Assembly (NCBI GenBank): GCA_016934095.1
Contig: JAFGTO010000161.1
Coordinates: 1-5,898, forward strand
Direction: 5' to 3'
Length of the DNA: 5,898 bases
Source: Candidatus Glassiibacteriota bacterium
GTDB taxonomy: Bacteria > Gemmatimonadota > Glassbacteria > GWA2-58-10
Positions within the stretch are counted from its first letter, which is position 1. Each line of letters begins with the position of its first letter. A program made the translations under genes and the position numbers. The notes beneath the pieces are model-generated. The model made no database searches. It saw only the letters and a list, made by a program, of their open reading frames with translations, and was not told the DNA's origin. Of the stretch, positions 1 through 5,898 are shown piece by piece.

Positions 1-234
1 AACGGCCGCGACAGCCACGGCCAGCGTCTGGGGGTCAAGGCCTTCGGGGGCCAGAAAATTAACGCCGGCACGATCATCATCCGTCAGCGGGGCACGCGTA
101 TCCATCCCGGAAACAATGTCGGGCTGGGTAAGGACTACACGATTTACGCCCTGGTCGATGGAGTGGTAACTTTCGAGCGCAAGGACAAGACCCGCAAGAA
201 AGTATCGGTTTACCCGGCGGCTTCCGAAAACTGA
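1..234 (+). CDS. rpmA: 50S ribosomal protein L27, 5'-truncated by window edge
   Basis: Frame 1 is open from the first base to a TGA at 232-234 and gives 77 residues that match bacterial L27. The protein starts NGRDSHGQRLGVKAFGGQ, followed by AGTIIIRQRGTRIHPG, NVGLGKDYTIYAL and a basic tail (FERKDKTRKKVSVYP). By comparison with E. coli L27, where the matching Asn is near residue 12, only about 11 N-terminal residues lie outside the window, including the segment that reaches toward the peptidyl-transferase centre. L27 is a component of the large ribosomal subunit and helps position tRNA at the P site. The usual upstream partner rplU would lie beyond the left edge. obgE, which often follows rpmA, does not follow here; a terminator and then folB do. 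The family call is very secure. Confidence 0.97.
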   Translation, partial: NGRDSHGQRLGVKAFGGQKINAGTIIIRQRGTRIHPGNNVGLGKDYTIYALVDGVVTFERKDKTRKKVSVYPAASEN

Positions 235-270
235 GATCCCCGGCTGAAAAACAGTTTCACCTGGATTGTT

Positions 271-305
271 AAAAGGCGCTCAACATCATGGGCGTCTTTT
301 TTTTT
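271..305 (+). terminator. Rho-independent terminator after rpmA
   Basis: An 11-bp stem can form between 271-281 (AAAAGGCGCTC) and 290-300 (GGGCGTCTTTT), with two G-U pairs and an 8-base loop (282-289). The T run continues to 305, giving nine T residues in a row from 297. It lies 37 bases after the rpmA stop and is a classic intrinsic terminator. It separates the ribosomal-protein operon from the folate/pantothenate run. Confidence 0.9.
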
Positions 306-343
306 GCCCGGATCGCCGGCAAAGTCATTGTCGATAAGTTTTG

Positions 344-405
344 TTGACTTTACGGGTATTTGATGTTAAACTATAAATAATGACATATAAAGCATTTTGT
401 ATAAT
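344..405 (+). promoter_or_regulatory. Candidate promoter region upstream of folB
   Basis: This AT-rich stretch lies between the rpmA terminator and folB and holds sigma70-like elements. TTGACT at 344-349 is followed after 17 bases by TAAACT (367-372, 4 of 6 consensus matches); TATAAA at 372-377 is a better hexamer but 22 bases away. A perfect TATAAT lies at 400-405. Its only nearby -35-like hexamer is ATGACA at 380-385, with a short 14-base spacer. Either promoter would leave a leader of roughly 80-115 bases before folB. The terminator immediately upstream makes a promoter somewhere here very likely, but which element is used cannot be decided by eye. Confidence 0.5.
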
Positions 406-481
406 GTATTTCCGGGTCGTTTGTTTGCGGGAACAATCGGCTTCTGATTCCGGTTTAATTAATCAGGCAAGGATAAATTCC

Positions 482-486
482 GGGAG
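482..486 (+). promoter_or_regulatory. Ribosome binding site of folB
   Basis: GGGAG lies 8 bases before the GTG at 495. It supports the GTG as the true start; there is no in-frame ATG before residue 9 of the family-typical N-terminus. Confidence 0.65.
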
Positions 487-494
487 AACTTTGA

Positions 495-851
495 GTGGAC
501 AGAATAACTCTTCACGGAATGAAATTCTACTCCCATTCCGGACTGCATTCCTTCGAGAGGGATGTCGGCCAGTTGTTCGAGATCGATGTGGACTGTTACC
601 TGGACCTCGAGCAGGCTTCGCTCTCGGACCACCTGGTGGACACGATCAATTACCCTGAGCTGTTCGGCCTGGTCCAGAGCGTGATGGAAAACAGCAGTTA
701 TAACCTGATGGAGCGTCTGGTGGGTGAGATCGCCCGCCGGATCCTGAGCGAGCTGCCGGTGGAGCGGGTCACCGTGCGTTGCCGCAAGCCGCGGGTCCCG
801 GTAAAGGGTTTTATCGATTATGCGGAAGTCGAGGTTACCCGCAGCCCGTAG
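495..851 (+). CDS. folB: Dihydroneopterin aldolase (FolB)
   Basis: FolB cleaves 7,8-dihydroneopterin to 6-hydroxymethyl-7,8-dihydropterin and glycolaldehyde in cytosolic folate synthesis, and works as a homo-oligomer. The 118-residue product has the usual length and pattern: an N-terminal strand DRITLHGMKFY, then GLHSFERDVGQLFEID, SDHLVDTINYPEL, YNLMERLVGEIA, and a C-terminal strand with RCRKP. Residues matching the family's catalytic and pterin-binding positions are present: Glu21, Tyr53, Glu73 (in LMERL) and Lys98 (in RKP). The usual YHG near residue 14 reads HSG, a small deviation. The GTG start is chosen for its Shine-Dalgarno spacing and because the family motif D-x-I-x-L-x-G-M-x-F begins right after it. 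The TAG stop is at 849-851, and folK starts 33 bases later. It is the first gene of the probable operon. Confidence 0.94.
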   Translation: MDRITLHGMKFYSHSGLHSFERDVGQLFEIDVDCYLDLEQASLSDHLVDTINYPELFGLVQSVMENSSYNLMERLVGEIARRILSELPVERVTVRCRKPRVPVKGFIDYAEVEVTRSP

Positions 852-870
852 GACTCGGCACGGCCAGATC

Positions 871-876
871 CGGGAG
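871..876 (+). promoter_or_regulatory. Ribosome binding site of folK
   Basis: CGGGAG lies 8 bases upstream of the GTG at 885, the same arrangement as folB. It favours this GTG over any internal start. Confidence 0.6.
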
Positions 877-884
877 CGGCCAAG

Positions 885-1337
885 GTGGAGCGCAACGTTT
901 ATATCAGCCTGGGCACCAACCTGGGAAAACTGGAGGAAAACCTTCAGCGGGTTTCCGCTGCGGTCGCTGCGCTTGATGCGGTCCGGGTCACCGGCTGCTC
1001 CGAGCCGGTGTTGACCAGGCCGGTGGGCCTGAAAGAGCAGCCGGATTTCCTCAACCAGGTGCAGCGGCTGGAGACTTCCCTTTCGCCCGAGAAACTGCTG
1101 GTGCGGCTGCAGCGGATCGAGGATGAGATGGGCCGGGTACGCGAGCGGCGCTGGGGGCCCAGGATAATCGACCTGGACCTGCTTTTCTATGGGAATAAAG
1201 TCCGCAATACCAAGCGCCTGGTCCTGCCGCACCCGCAGGTCTGGAAGCGGCGTTTTTTCCTGGAGATGGTCGAGCAGATCGACAGCACTTTCCTGCAGCA
1301 GTGGGCCCGGCAATACGCGAGCCGGTCTATTGATTGA
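885..1337 (+). CDS. folK: 2-amino-4-hydroxy-6-hydroxymethyldihydropteridine pyrophosphokinase (HPPK, FolK)
   Basis: FolK transfers pyrophosphate from ATP to 6-hydroxymethyl-7,8-dihydropterin, the FolB product, making the substrate of dihydropteroate synthase. The 150-residue protein has all main HPPK blocks in order. These are the N-terminal strand VYISLGTNLG (5-14), QPDFLNQV (52-59, pterin pocket), the ATP/Mg block MGRVRERRWGPRIIDLDLL (82-100) with Asp96 and Asp98 as the expected magnesium ligands and Arg89, Arg93 nearby, and LPHPQ (114-118) with His116. The length is near the family norm of about 150-160. The GTG start places SLGTNLG at its usual position. folP and folE, other folate genes often found near folK, are not in the window. 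The TGA stop at 1335-1337 is 19 bases from the panC ATG, so translational coupling is plausible. Confidence 0.95.
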   Translation: MERNVYISLGTNLGKLEENLQRVSAAVAALDAVRVTGCSEPVLTRPVGLKEQPDFLNQVQRLETSLSPEKLLVRLQRIEDEMGRVRERRWGPRIIDLDLLFYGNKVRNTKRLVLPHPQVWKRRFFLEMVEQIDSTFLQQWARQYASRSID

Positions 1338-1356
1338 AAAGAACTCCGGGATTTTG

Positions 1357-2196
1357 ATGCGAGTACTTGAAAAAAAAGACGAGGTTCGTAACCTGGTTGC
1401 CCGCGCCAGGGTGGGGGGGCGGAAGATCGGGCTGGTCCCGACCATGGGTTTTTTCCACGAGGGGCACCTCGAGCTGATGCGTCTCTGCCGCTCCAGGTGC
1501 GGTCTCTGCCTGGTCAGTATCTTTGTCAACCCGACCCAGTTCGGGCCGGCGGAGGATTTCGACAGGTATCCGCGCGACCTGGAACGCGACAGGGCCCTGG
1601 CCGAGGCGGAGTCTGTGGATCTGATTTTCGCTCCCGCCGTGGAGGAGATGTACGCCCCGGACAGCTCCACTGTCGTCCTGGAAAACCTAGTCAGCCGCGG
1701 TTTGTGCGGACTCGGACGGCCGGGGCATTTCCAGGGTGTGGCCACGGTAGTGGCCAAGCTGTTCAATATTGTCCAGCCGGACATGGCGTTTTTCGGCAGG
1801 AAAGACCTCCAGCAACTGGCGGTCATCCGCCGTATGGTGCGCGACCTGGATTTCCCGGTCCGAGTCGAGGCGGCTCCCATCGTGCGTGAGCCGGACGGCC
1901 TGGCGCTGAGTTCCCGCAATGTATACCTGGAGCCTGAACAGAGAGCGCGCGCCCCAGGTCTCTACCGGGCATTGTACAGGGGAGCCGGCATGTTCTCCGG
2001 AGCGAAAGGCGACACCTCGCCCCTGCTGAACGAGATTCACCGGGAGATCGAGAGCGCTACGGGCGGCAGGCTGGAGTACCTGAGCGCCGTGGATGAAGAG
2101 ATGGAAGAGGTGGACGATGCCTCGGACTGCCGGTACCTGGCTGCTGCGCTTCACCTCGGCCCGGTCCGCTTGATCGATAATGTCGAGGTTGCCTGA
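1357..2196 (+). CDS. panC: Pantothenate synthetase (pantoate--beta-alanine ligase, PanC)
   Basis: PanC activates pantoate with ATP to pantoyl-adenylate and condenses it with beta-alanine to give pantothenate, the precursor of coenzyme A. The 279-residue product is the standard length. Family landmarks are all visible: VPTMGFFHEGHL (27-38) with the nucleotide-binding HxGH-type pair His34/His37, SIFVNPTQFGPAEDFDRYPRD (54-74), GHFQGVATVVAKLFNIVQPD (123-142), FGRKDLQQLAVIRRM (146-160), REPDGLALSSRNVYL (177-191), and a C-terminal IDN close to the end. The frame is open upstream to 1189, but that extension overlaps folK and lacks family similarity, so the ATG at 1357 is preferred. Its ribosome binding site is weak (CGGGA at 1347-1351), consistent with coupling to folK just upstream. 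panB and panD are absent from the window. Pathway link: PanB uses methylene-tetrahydrofolate, so folate supply feeds pantoate synthesis. Confidence 0.96.
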   Translation: MRVLEKKDEVRNLVARARVGGRKIGLVPTMGFFHEGHLELMRLCRSRCGLCLVSIFVNPTQFGPAEDFDRYPRDLERDRALAEAESVDLIFAPAVEEMYAPDSSTVVLENLVSRGLCGLGRPGHFQGVATVVAKLFNIVQPDMAFFGRKDLQQLAVIRRMVRDLDFPVRVEAAPIVREPDGLALSSRNVYLEPEQRARAPGLYRALYRGAGMFSGAKGDTSPLLNEIHREIESATGGRLEYLSAVDEEMEEVDDASDCRYLAAALHLGPVRLIDNVEVA

Positions 2197-2238
2197 AACA
2201 CCTTTTCCGGCCGGTACGAGTCGAGCCGTCGAACACAA

Positions 2239-2244
2239 GCGGAG
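2239..2244 (+). promoter_or_regulatory. Ribosome binding site deciding the start of the 2252 gene
   Basis: GCGGAG ends 7 bases before the ATG at 2252. The earlier in-frame ATG at 2180, inside the end of panC, has no purine-rich sequence at the right distance, so 2252 is the better start. Confidence 0.6.
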
Positions 2245-2251
2245 TGTTGCC

Positions 2252-3613
2252 ATGGACCAGGAAAAAAACAAAGACGTTCCGCCGGGCGGCCTGCCTGGGA
2301 AACCGTGCGGCCCGGCCGGATCCCCCGATGATCAGATTTCCATTTTCAGCCGGAACCTGGAGCTGAACAAGACTCCTCCGCGCAAGCCGCAGACCGTCTT
2401 CCGGCCGGAGAAAAACGAGCCGCCGATGAAACCTGCCGACCGGAACCTGTATTTCCGGGTCGAGGCCGGCAAGGTCCTGGAGATTATCCGGCGGAGAATC
2501 TCCGGGGTGAAACGCGAGCCGGTCTCCGATGAGCTGGTCCGGGATATCCACCAGAGCTGGCGCACGCTCTGGCAGGGTGATGACAAGTTCCCGGTGGGCC
2601 CGTTTACCGAAATGTTCGATATCGCCTTTTCCATCCTTTCCTCCATGGGCCGACTTCCGCGCAAGCTCGATGAAAGCGAGAGGTCACTGCTGCTCAGCCT
2701 GGTCCAGGCCATGTCGGAGCTGGCCGAGGGCAGGGCCGGGGTCGGCTACCTGGAGTCCTGCCGTATTTTGCTGGAGAGAGCCCGGGAGCTCGGTGCCAGG
2801 CTCGAGCTGGAAGGCGGGCGCAACGGCAAGGTCGCCGGGACCGGGCCTGACGGGAAAGCGGAAAGCCGGGCGGCGGGTACTCGGGGAGAGTCTTGGAAAG
2901 AGGACATCTCCTCGGCGGTGGATGAATGGTTCGACCAGGTGGCGGGCCTGATAGTGAAATCCGGGGCGAAAAAGACGGTTCCGCCCGCAGCACGGCCTCA
3001 GCGCGAGGTTTCACCCGCGGCCCGGGTGCAGCCTGCCGCAGCCGGCAGCCGGCTGGAGCCTGCCGCCGGGAAAGAGGTTGCCGTTGACAGGGCGGTCTCG
3101 GCCGTGGGAGAAAGCCCGGGCACAGAGGAAGCCGCCGGCGAGAGACCGGTGGAGATTTCCCCCGCGCCGAAGTCTGAACCGGCCGGTAAAGCTGCGGGAT
3201 ACGCCGTAGCGCAGGCCGGGCCTGCCGAAAGCCCCCCGGCGGCAACAAGCCCGCCAGCCCCGGTATCCGCCGGAGACCGGGAGCCTGAAGCGCTCACGGA
3301 TGTTGTCGATAACTACTTCAGGGAATGTTGCGCCCGCTCGGTCGCTGTCATCGACCGTTGCCTGGAGCGCCTGGGCGGCTCTTCCCCTAAAAGGGCATCC
3401 CGCGTGCTCTCCGGCTGCCTGGATGAGCTGCTCCAGTTGTCTAAAAGCCTGGAAAAGGAAACCCTGGCCGCAGAGCTGGCGGCTGCGTGTGAATCGCTCG
3501 GAGATTTGTCCGGGGCTCCGGAAGCGGAAGTCGGGAGGGAAAAAGCCAGGGTCCGTGAGAAGCTGCGCCGCCTGGTCGCCAGGCTGAACGAGGATGTCAT
3601 CTGCTCTCCCTGA
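2252..3613 (+). CDS. Uncharacterised two-domain helical protein with Ala/Pro-rich linker; possibly degenerate HPt-like
   Basis: I do not recognise this 453-residue protein as a named family. It has no signal peptide and no membrane segment, so it is probably cytosolic. Residues 1-62 are polar and Pro-rich, likely disordered. Residues 63-187 look helical: YFRVEAGKVLEIIRRRI, then DELVRDIHQSWRTLWQG, FTEMFDIAFSILSSM, and two more amphipathic helices to ELGARLELE. Residues 188-217 are Gly-rich, followed by a short helix AVDEWFDQVAGLIV (222-235). About 240-346 is an Ala/Pro/Glu-rich linker of low complexity. Residues 347-446 are again helical and charged (VVDNYFRECC, SRVLSGCLDELLQLSKSLEK, REKARVREKLRRLVARL). 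The helix pattern recalls HPt/CheA-P1 domains in both segments, but no HxxKG phospho-site exists; Arg104 sits where the His would align. This is inference. An in-frame ATG at 2180 would add 24 residues and overlap panC. The gene follows panC by 55 bases and is probably in the same transcript; no metabolic role is evident. Confidence 0.85.
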   Translation: MDQEKNKDVPPGGLPGKPCGPAGSPDDQISIFSRNLELNKTPPRKPQTVFRPEKNEPPMKPADRNLYFRVEAGKVLEIIRRRISGVKREPVSDELVRDIHQSWRTLWQGDDKFPVGPFTEMFDIAFSILSSMGRLPRKLDESERSLLLSLVQAMSELAEGRAGVGYLESCRILLERARELGARLELEGGRNGKVAGTGPDGKAESRAAGTRGESWKEDISSAVDEWFDQVAGLIVKSGAKKTVPPAARPQREVSPAARVQPAAAGSRLEPAAGKEVAVDRAVSAVGESPGTEEAAGERPVEISPAPKSEPAGKAAGYAVAQAGPAESPPAATSPPAPVSAGDREPEALTDVVDNYFRECCARSVAVIDRCLERLGGSSPKRASRVLSGCLDELLQLSKSLEKETLAAELAAACESLGDLSGAPEAEVGREKARVREKLRRLVARLNEDVICSP

Positions 3614-3757
3614 TCATCCCGTGAGTCCCCGGCCGCAACAGCCAAGACCAGGTTCGATGCGGGGTGAAAGACCGGTGTGCGGCTGTCGGACTGTCCGGCC
3701 CGCCCGGGGAAGCAAAAGGTCCCGGATCCCACTAACTGTATCGATACTGCCCGGATT

Positions 3758-5898
3758 ATGGCCGATCCCCTGCCGAAAAAACCTTTCTGGCCCAGGCTCG
3801 CGGTGCTGCTGCTGGCGGTCCTGGCCCTTTATCTGCGCAGCCTGGAAAACGGATACGTGGGCTGGGATGACGACTTGATCCTGAACAACCCGCTGATCGG
3901 TTCCCTGTCTGCAGAAAACCTCTCCGGAATTTTTCTGGTCTCCCCTCTGCAGAGCGGCACTTTTCAGCCGCTGCGCACCTTGTGTTACGCCCTGGTCTAC
4001 GCCGTGAGCGGCACCTCGCCCAAGGGTTATCTGATCCTGAATATCCTGCTTTACCTGGCGAACGTCTGGCTGGTTTACCTGCTGGTCCGGGAGCTTTTGC
4101 GGGCGTACGGGACCGGCCTGCTGGCCGAGCGCGCGCAGGAGGTGTCCCTGGTGGCCGCAGCCGCCTTTGCCTTTCACCCGGTGCACGTCGAGGTTGTCTC
4201 CTGGCTGCAGGGCGGCAAGCAGACCCTGATGGCCGCCTTTTTCATGGGGTCGTTCATCCTCTACAGCCGCTACTGCCGGTCCGGTAAGGCTTCCGCCTAC
4301 TGGGGCAGCGCCGCCCTGCACTGGGCCGCGCTGGCCACGCAGCCCGGGGCGATCTCCCTGCCCCTGATCCTGGTGTTCCACGAGGGGCTGCTCGCCCGGA
4401 GAGAGCAGCGCCGGAGTTTCAAATGGTGGCTCGGCCTCGGACTGCGCATGCTGCCTTTTTTGCTGCCCGTGCTGGTCCTGGGCGCACACCTGTGGTTTTT
4501 CTCTACGGTGCGCTGGCTGGCCGGCCCTGAGCCGCCAGTCGTCTCGCGGATTTTCAACCTGCCGCTTCTCTGGGGCGGGTACCTGGCCAAGCTGCTGCTG
4601 CCGGTCAACCTCTGCTGCCGTTATCCGGCTGACGTGCCGCTGCAGCCGCCACTGGCCTCGGGCCTCGGCGCAGCGCTGCTGCTCGTCTTAGTGGCTTACG
4701 GCGCCTGGCGCGCCTCCGGCTCGGGGCGCCCGGCACTGCTGGCGCTGGCCTGGTTTGCTGCAGCGGCTTTGCCTACCTCCGGCCTGGTCCGCACAAGCAC
4801 TCTGATGGCCGACCGCTACCTCTACCTGCCTAGCCTGGGCTTCGCTTTAATACTGTCGATGATCCTGGCCAGGCTGGTTTACGGTGCGCCGCCCGGCGGC
4901 AGGGCAGGCCGGGCGTTCAGGACCGCAGTACTGGTGCTGGCTGCGGCGGCCGCTGCGGGCTGGGGCACGGTCTCGCTGCAAAGGCAGGCCGACTGGCGCA
5001 GCGCCATGAATCTCTGGAGCAGGCTGGTCAAGATCTACCCGGGACACGACCTGGGCCATTTCAACCTGGCCGATGCCTACCGGGACTCTGGCAGGCCCGA
5101 CCAGGCGATCGAACACTACAGGCGGGCTATCGAAATAAACCCGGGCTACGCGAAGGCGTACAGCAACCTAGGGGTCTGCCTGCGCGCAGCCGGGCAAAAG
5201 GGCCCGGCACTGGCCATGCTCGAGCGCGCCCGCCGGCTCGACCCCGGCCGGAGCGAGATCTGGGTCAACCTGGGGATCAGCTATGCGGAGCTGGGCCAGG
5301 ACTCCCTGGCCCTGGCAGCCTTCGACCAGGCGCTGGCACTCGGGCTCAAGGGCAACCGGACCGCCTATTTCAACAGGGCGCAATTGCTCTTTTCCCTGGG
5401 AGAAACTGAGCGGGCGCTGGCCGACCTGGAAAAGGCGGTCCGGGAATACCCGAAATGGCTGGACACCGGGGCCTGGCTCGCCATCGGCAGGAGGCTCGTG
5501 CCGCTGGGCAAGGTGCAGCTCGCAGTGGAGCTGATGAGCCTGGGGACCGGGCAGGCGGCGTTCAGCGCCGAATGCTGGCGCATGCTGGGCAACCTGCAGA
5601 TCATGGCCGGCCGGCCAGTGGAGGCCCTGTCTTCGCTGCAGAGGGCCGGGGAGATGGAACCGGACAACGCGGAGAACTTTGTGCTGCTGGGAGTCGCCAG
5701 CCAGCAGGCTGGCAGGCCCGGCCGGGCGGCCGCTCTCTACCGCGAGGCTTTGCAGCGGACAACTGCCGACCGTCCGCAGTTGCTGAACAACCTGGGGAGG
5801 GCGCTGATCCAGGCCGGGGAGCTGTCCGAGGCGGAGACCGCGCTCAAATCGGCCCTGGAGGAGGACCCCGGCTGCCTCGATGCCCGCATGAACCTCGG
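3758..5898 (+). CDS. Polytopic GT-C/TMTC-like glycosyltransferase-type membrane protein with C-terminal TPR repeats, 3'-truncated
   Basis: The frame is open from ATG 3758 to the window edge, giving 713 residues without a stop. The first ~405 residues are a membrane domain with roughly ten hydrophobic segments, starting with TM1 at about 14-29. After TM1 comes GYVGWDDDLILNNPLIG (32-48); an acidic cluster in the first outer loop is typical of GT-C enzymes that use lipid-linked sugars. Further marks shared with the TMTC/DUF1736-type family are FQPLRTLCYAL (69-79), AFAFHPVHVEVVSWL (136-150) and ADRYLYLPSLGF (351-362). From about 431 to the edge come 34-residue TPR-type units, at about 431, 465, 499, 533, 603, 637 and 671, with a degenerate one near 570. 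Animal TMTCs are O-mannosyltransferases; donor and acceptor of bacterial relatives are largely unknown, so transfer of a sugar to protein or glycan at the outer face of the membrane is inference. The TPRs should face the periplasm. An upstream stop at 3665 limits extension; a GTG at 3677 is a weaker alternative start. No strong ribosome binding site is seen. The 144 bases before it contain no clear terminator or promoter. Confidence 0.88.
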   Translation, partial: MADPLPKKPFWPRLAVLLLAVLALYLRSLENGYVGWDDDLILNNPLIGSLSAENLSGIFLVSPLQSGTFQPLRTLCYALVYAVSGTSPKGYLILNILLYLANVWLVYLLVRELLRAYGTGLLAERAQEVSLVAAAAFAFHPVHVEVVSWLQGGKQTLMAAFFMGSFILYSRYCRSGKASAYWGSAALHWAALATQPGAISLPLILVFHEGLLARREQRRSFKWWLGLGLRMLPFLLPVLVLGAHLWFFSTVRWLAGPEPPVVSRIFNLPLLWGGYLAKLLLPVNLCCRYPADVPLQPPLASGLGAALLLVLVAYGAWRASGSGRPALLALAWFAAAALPTSGLVRTSTLMADRYLYLPSLGFALILSMILARLVYGAPPGGRAGRAFRTAVLVLAAAAAAGWGTVSLQRQADWRSAMNLWSRLVKIYPGHDLGHFNLADAYRDSGRPDQAIEHYRRAIEINPGYAKAYSNLGVCLRAAGQKGPALAMLERARRLDPGRSEIWVNLGISYAELGQDSLALAAFDQALALGLKGNRTAYFNRAQLLFSLGETERALADLEKAVREYPKWLDTGAWLAIGRRLVPLGKVQLAVELMSLGTGQAAFSAECWRMLGNLQIMAGRPVEALSSLQRAGEMEPDNAENFVLLGVASQQAGRPGRAAALYREALQRTTADRPQLLNNLGRALIQAGELSEAETALKSALEEDPGCLDARMNL

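Noticed and set aside
380..658. A plus-strand frame of 92 codons starting in the folB leader.
   Set aside because: It overlaps folB in another frame, has no ribosome site, and its second half is a frame-shifted reading of folB.
459..1919. A 486-codon open frame on the minus strand across folB, folK and the first part of panC.
   Set aside because: It is antisense to three confidently identified genes and crosses their boundaries. The product is Arg/Ser/Gln-rich with no recognisable motif, as expected for the complement of GC-rich codons.
2180..2251. Alternative start for the 2252 gene, overlapping the end of panC.
   Set aside because: There is no ribosome binding site at the right distance before 2180, while 2252 has GCGGAG at 7 bases. 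The extra 24 residues show no distinctive features, though coupling by overlap cannot be fully excluded.
1687..2271. Minus-strand frame of 194 codons over the end of panC.
   Set aside because: It is antisense to conserved PanC blocks and has no family features.
2546..2566. His100 as a possible phospho-accepting residue of an HPt domain.
   Set aside because: It sits in D-I-H-Q-S-W-R-T-L, not in an HxxKG context, and lies a helical turn before the position that aligns with the usual His (Arg104).
2998..3297. Ala/Pro-rich minus-strand frame opposite the linker of the 2252 gene.
   Set aside because: GC-rich low-complexity coding sequence yields long Ala/Pro/Ser frames on the other strand; nothing else supports it.
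3614..3757. Gap before the membrane protein gene, examined for a terminator, promoter or small gene.
   Set aside because: Some GC-rich complementary stretches occur (for example around 3686-3710) but no T run follows, and no convincing promoter hexamers or ribosome-bound small frame were seen.
3614..4489. A 291-codon minus-strand frame opposite the start of the membrane protein gene.
   Set aside because: It is Gln/Gly-rich and lies antisense to well-defined membrane segments and GT-C motifs on the plus strand, so it is a composition artefact.

Overview
The window is GC-rich bacterial chromosome. Codons in the genes favour G or C at the third position, and CTG dominates for leucine. Genes are closely packed, all on the + strand, and several have Shine-Dalgarno-like sequences. 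The core genes (ribosomal protein L27, folate and pantothenate synthesis) are ordinary bacterial housekeeping genes. Two less conserved genes follow: an Ala/Pro-rich protein I could not assign, and a large membrane glycosyltransferase-like protein with TPR repeats. This mix would suit a Gram-negative, probably poorly cultured lineage, but the sequence does not fix the taxon.

Layout. Positions 1-234 are the 3' part of rpmA (L27), closed by a clear intrinsic terminator at 271-305. Positions 306-494 form a comparatively AT-rich intergenic region with candidate promoter elements and no convincing gene. A compact run then starts: folB (495-851, GTG start), folK (885-1337, GTG start), panC (1357-2196), and a 453-residue protein of unknown function (2252-3613). 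Gaps between these genes are 33, 19 and 55 bases, so they are probably co-transcribed. After a 144-base gap with no recognisable terminator, a long frame opens at 3758 and runs off the right edge. It encodes a polytopic GT-C/TMTC-like membrane protein with at least seven TPR-type repeats.

How the genes fit together. FolB and FolK catalyse consecutive steps of dihydrofolate synthesis: dihydroneopterin aldolase makes 6-hydroxymethyl-dihydropterin, which FolK pyrophosphorylates. PanC joins pantoate and beta-alanine to give pantothenate, the coenzyme A precursor. The pathways connect because pantoate synthesis by PanB, not present here, uses a folate C1 donor. The fourth protein has two predicted helical segments separated by a long disordered Ala/Pro-rich linker. 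Both vaguely resemble HPt (CheA P1-like) domains but lack the phospho-accepting HxxKG motif. This makes it the most unusual item in the window, although the assignment is tentative. I see no mobile element, CRISPR array, tRNA or rRNA.
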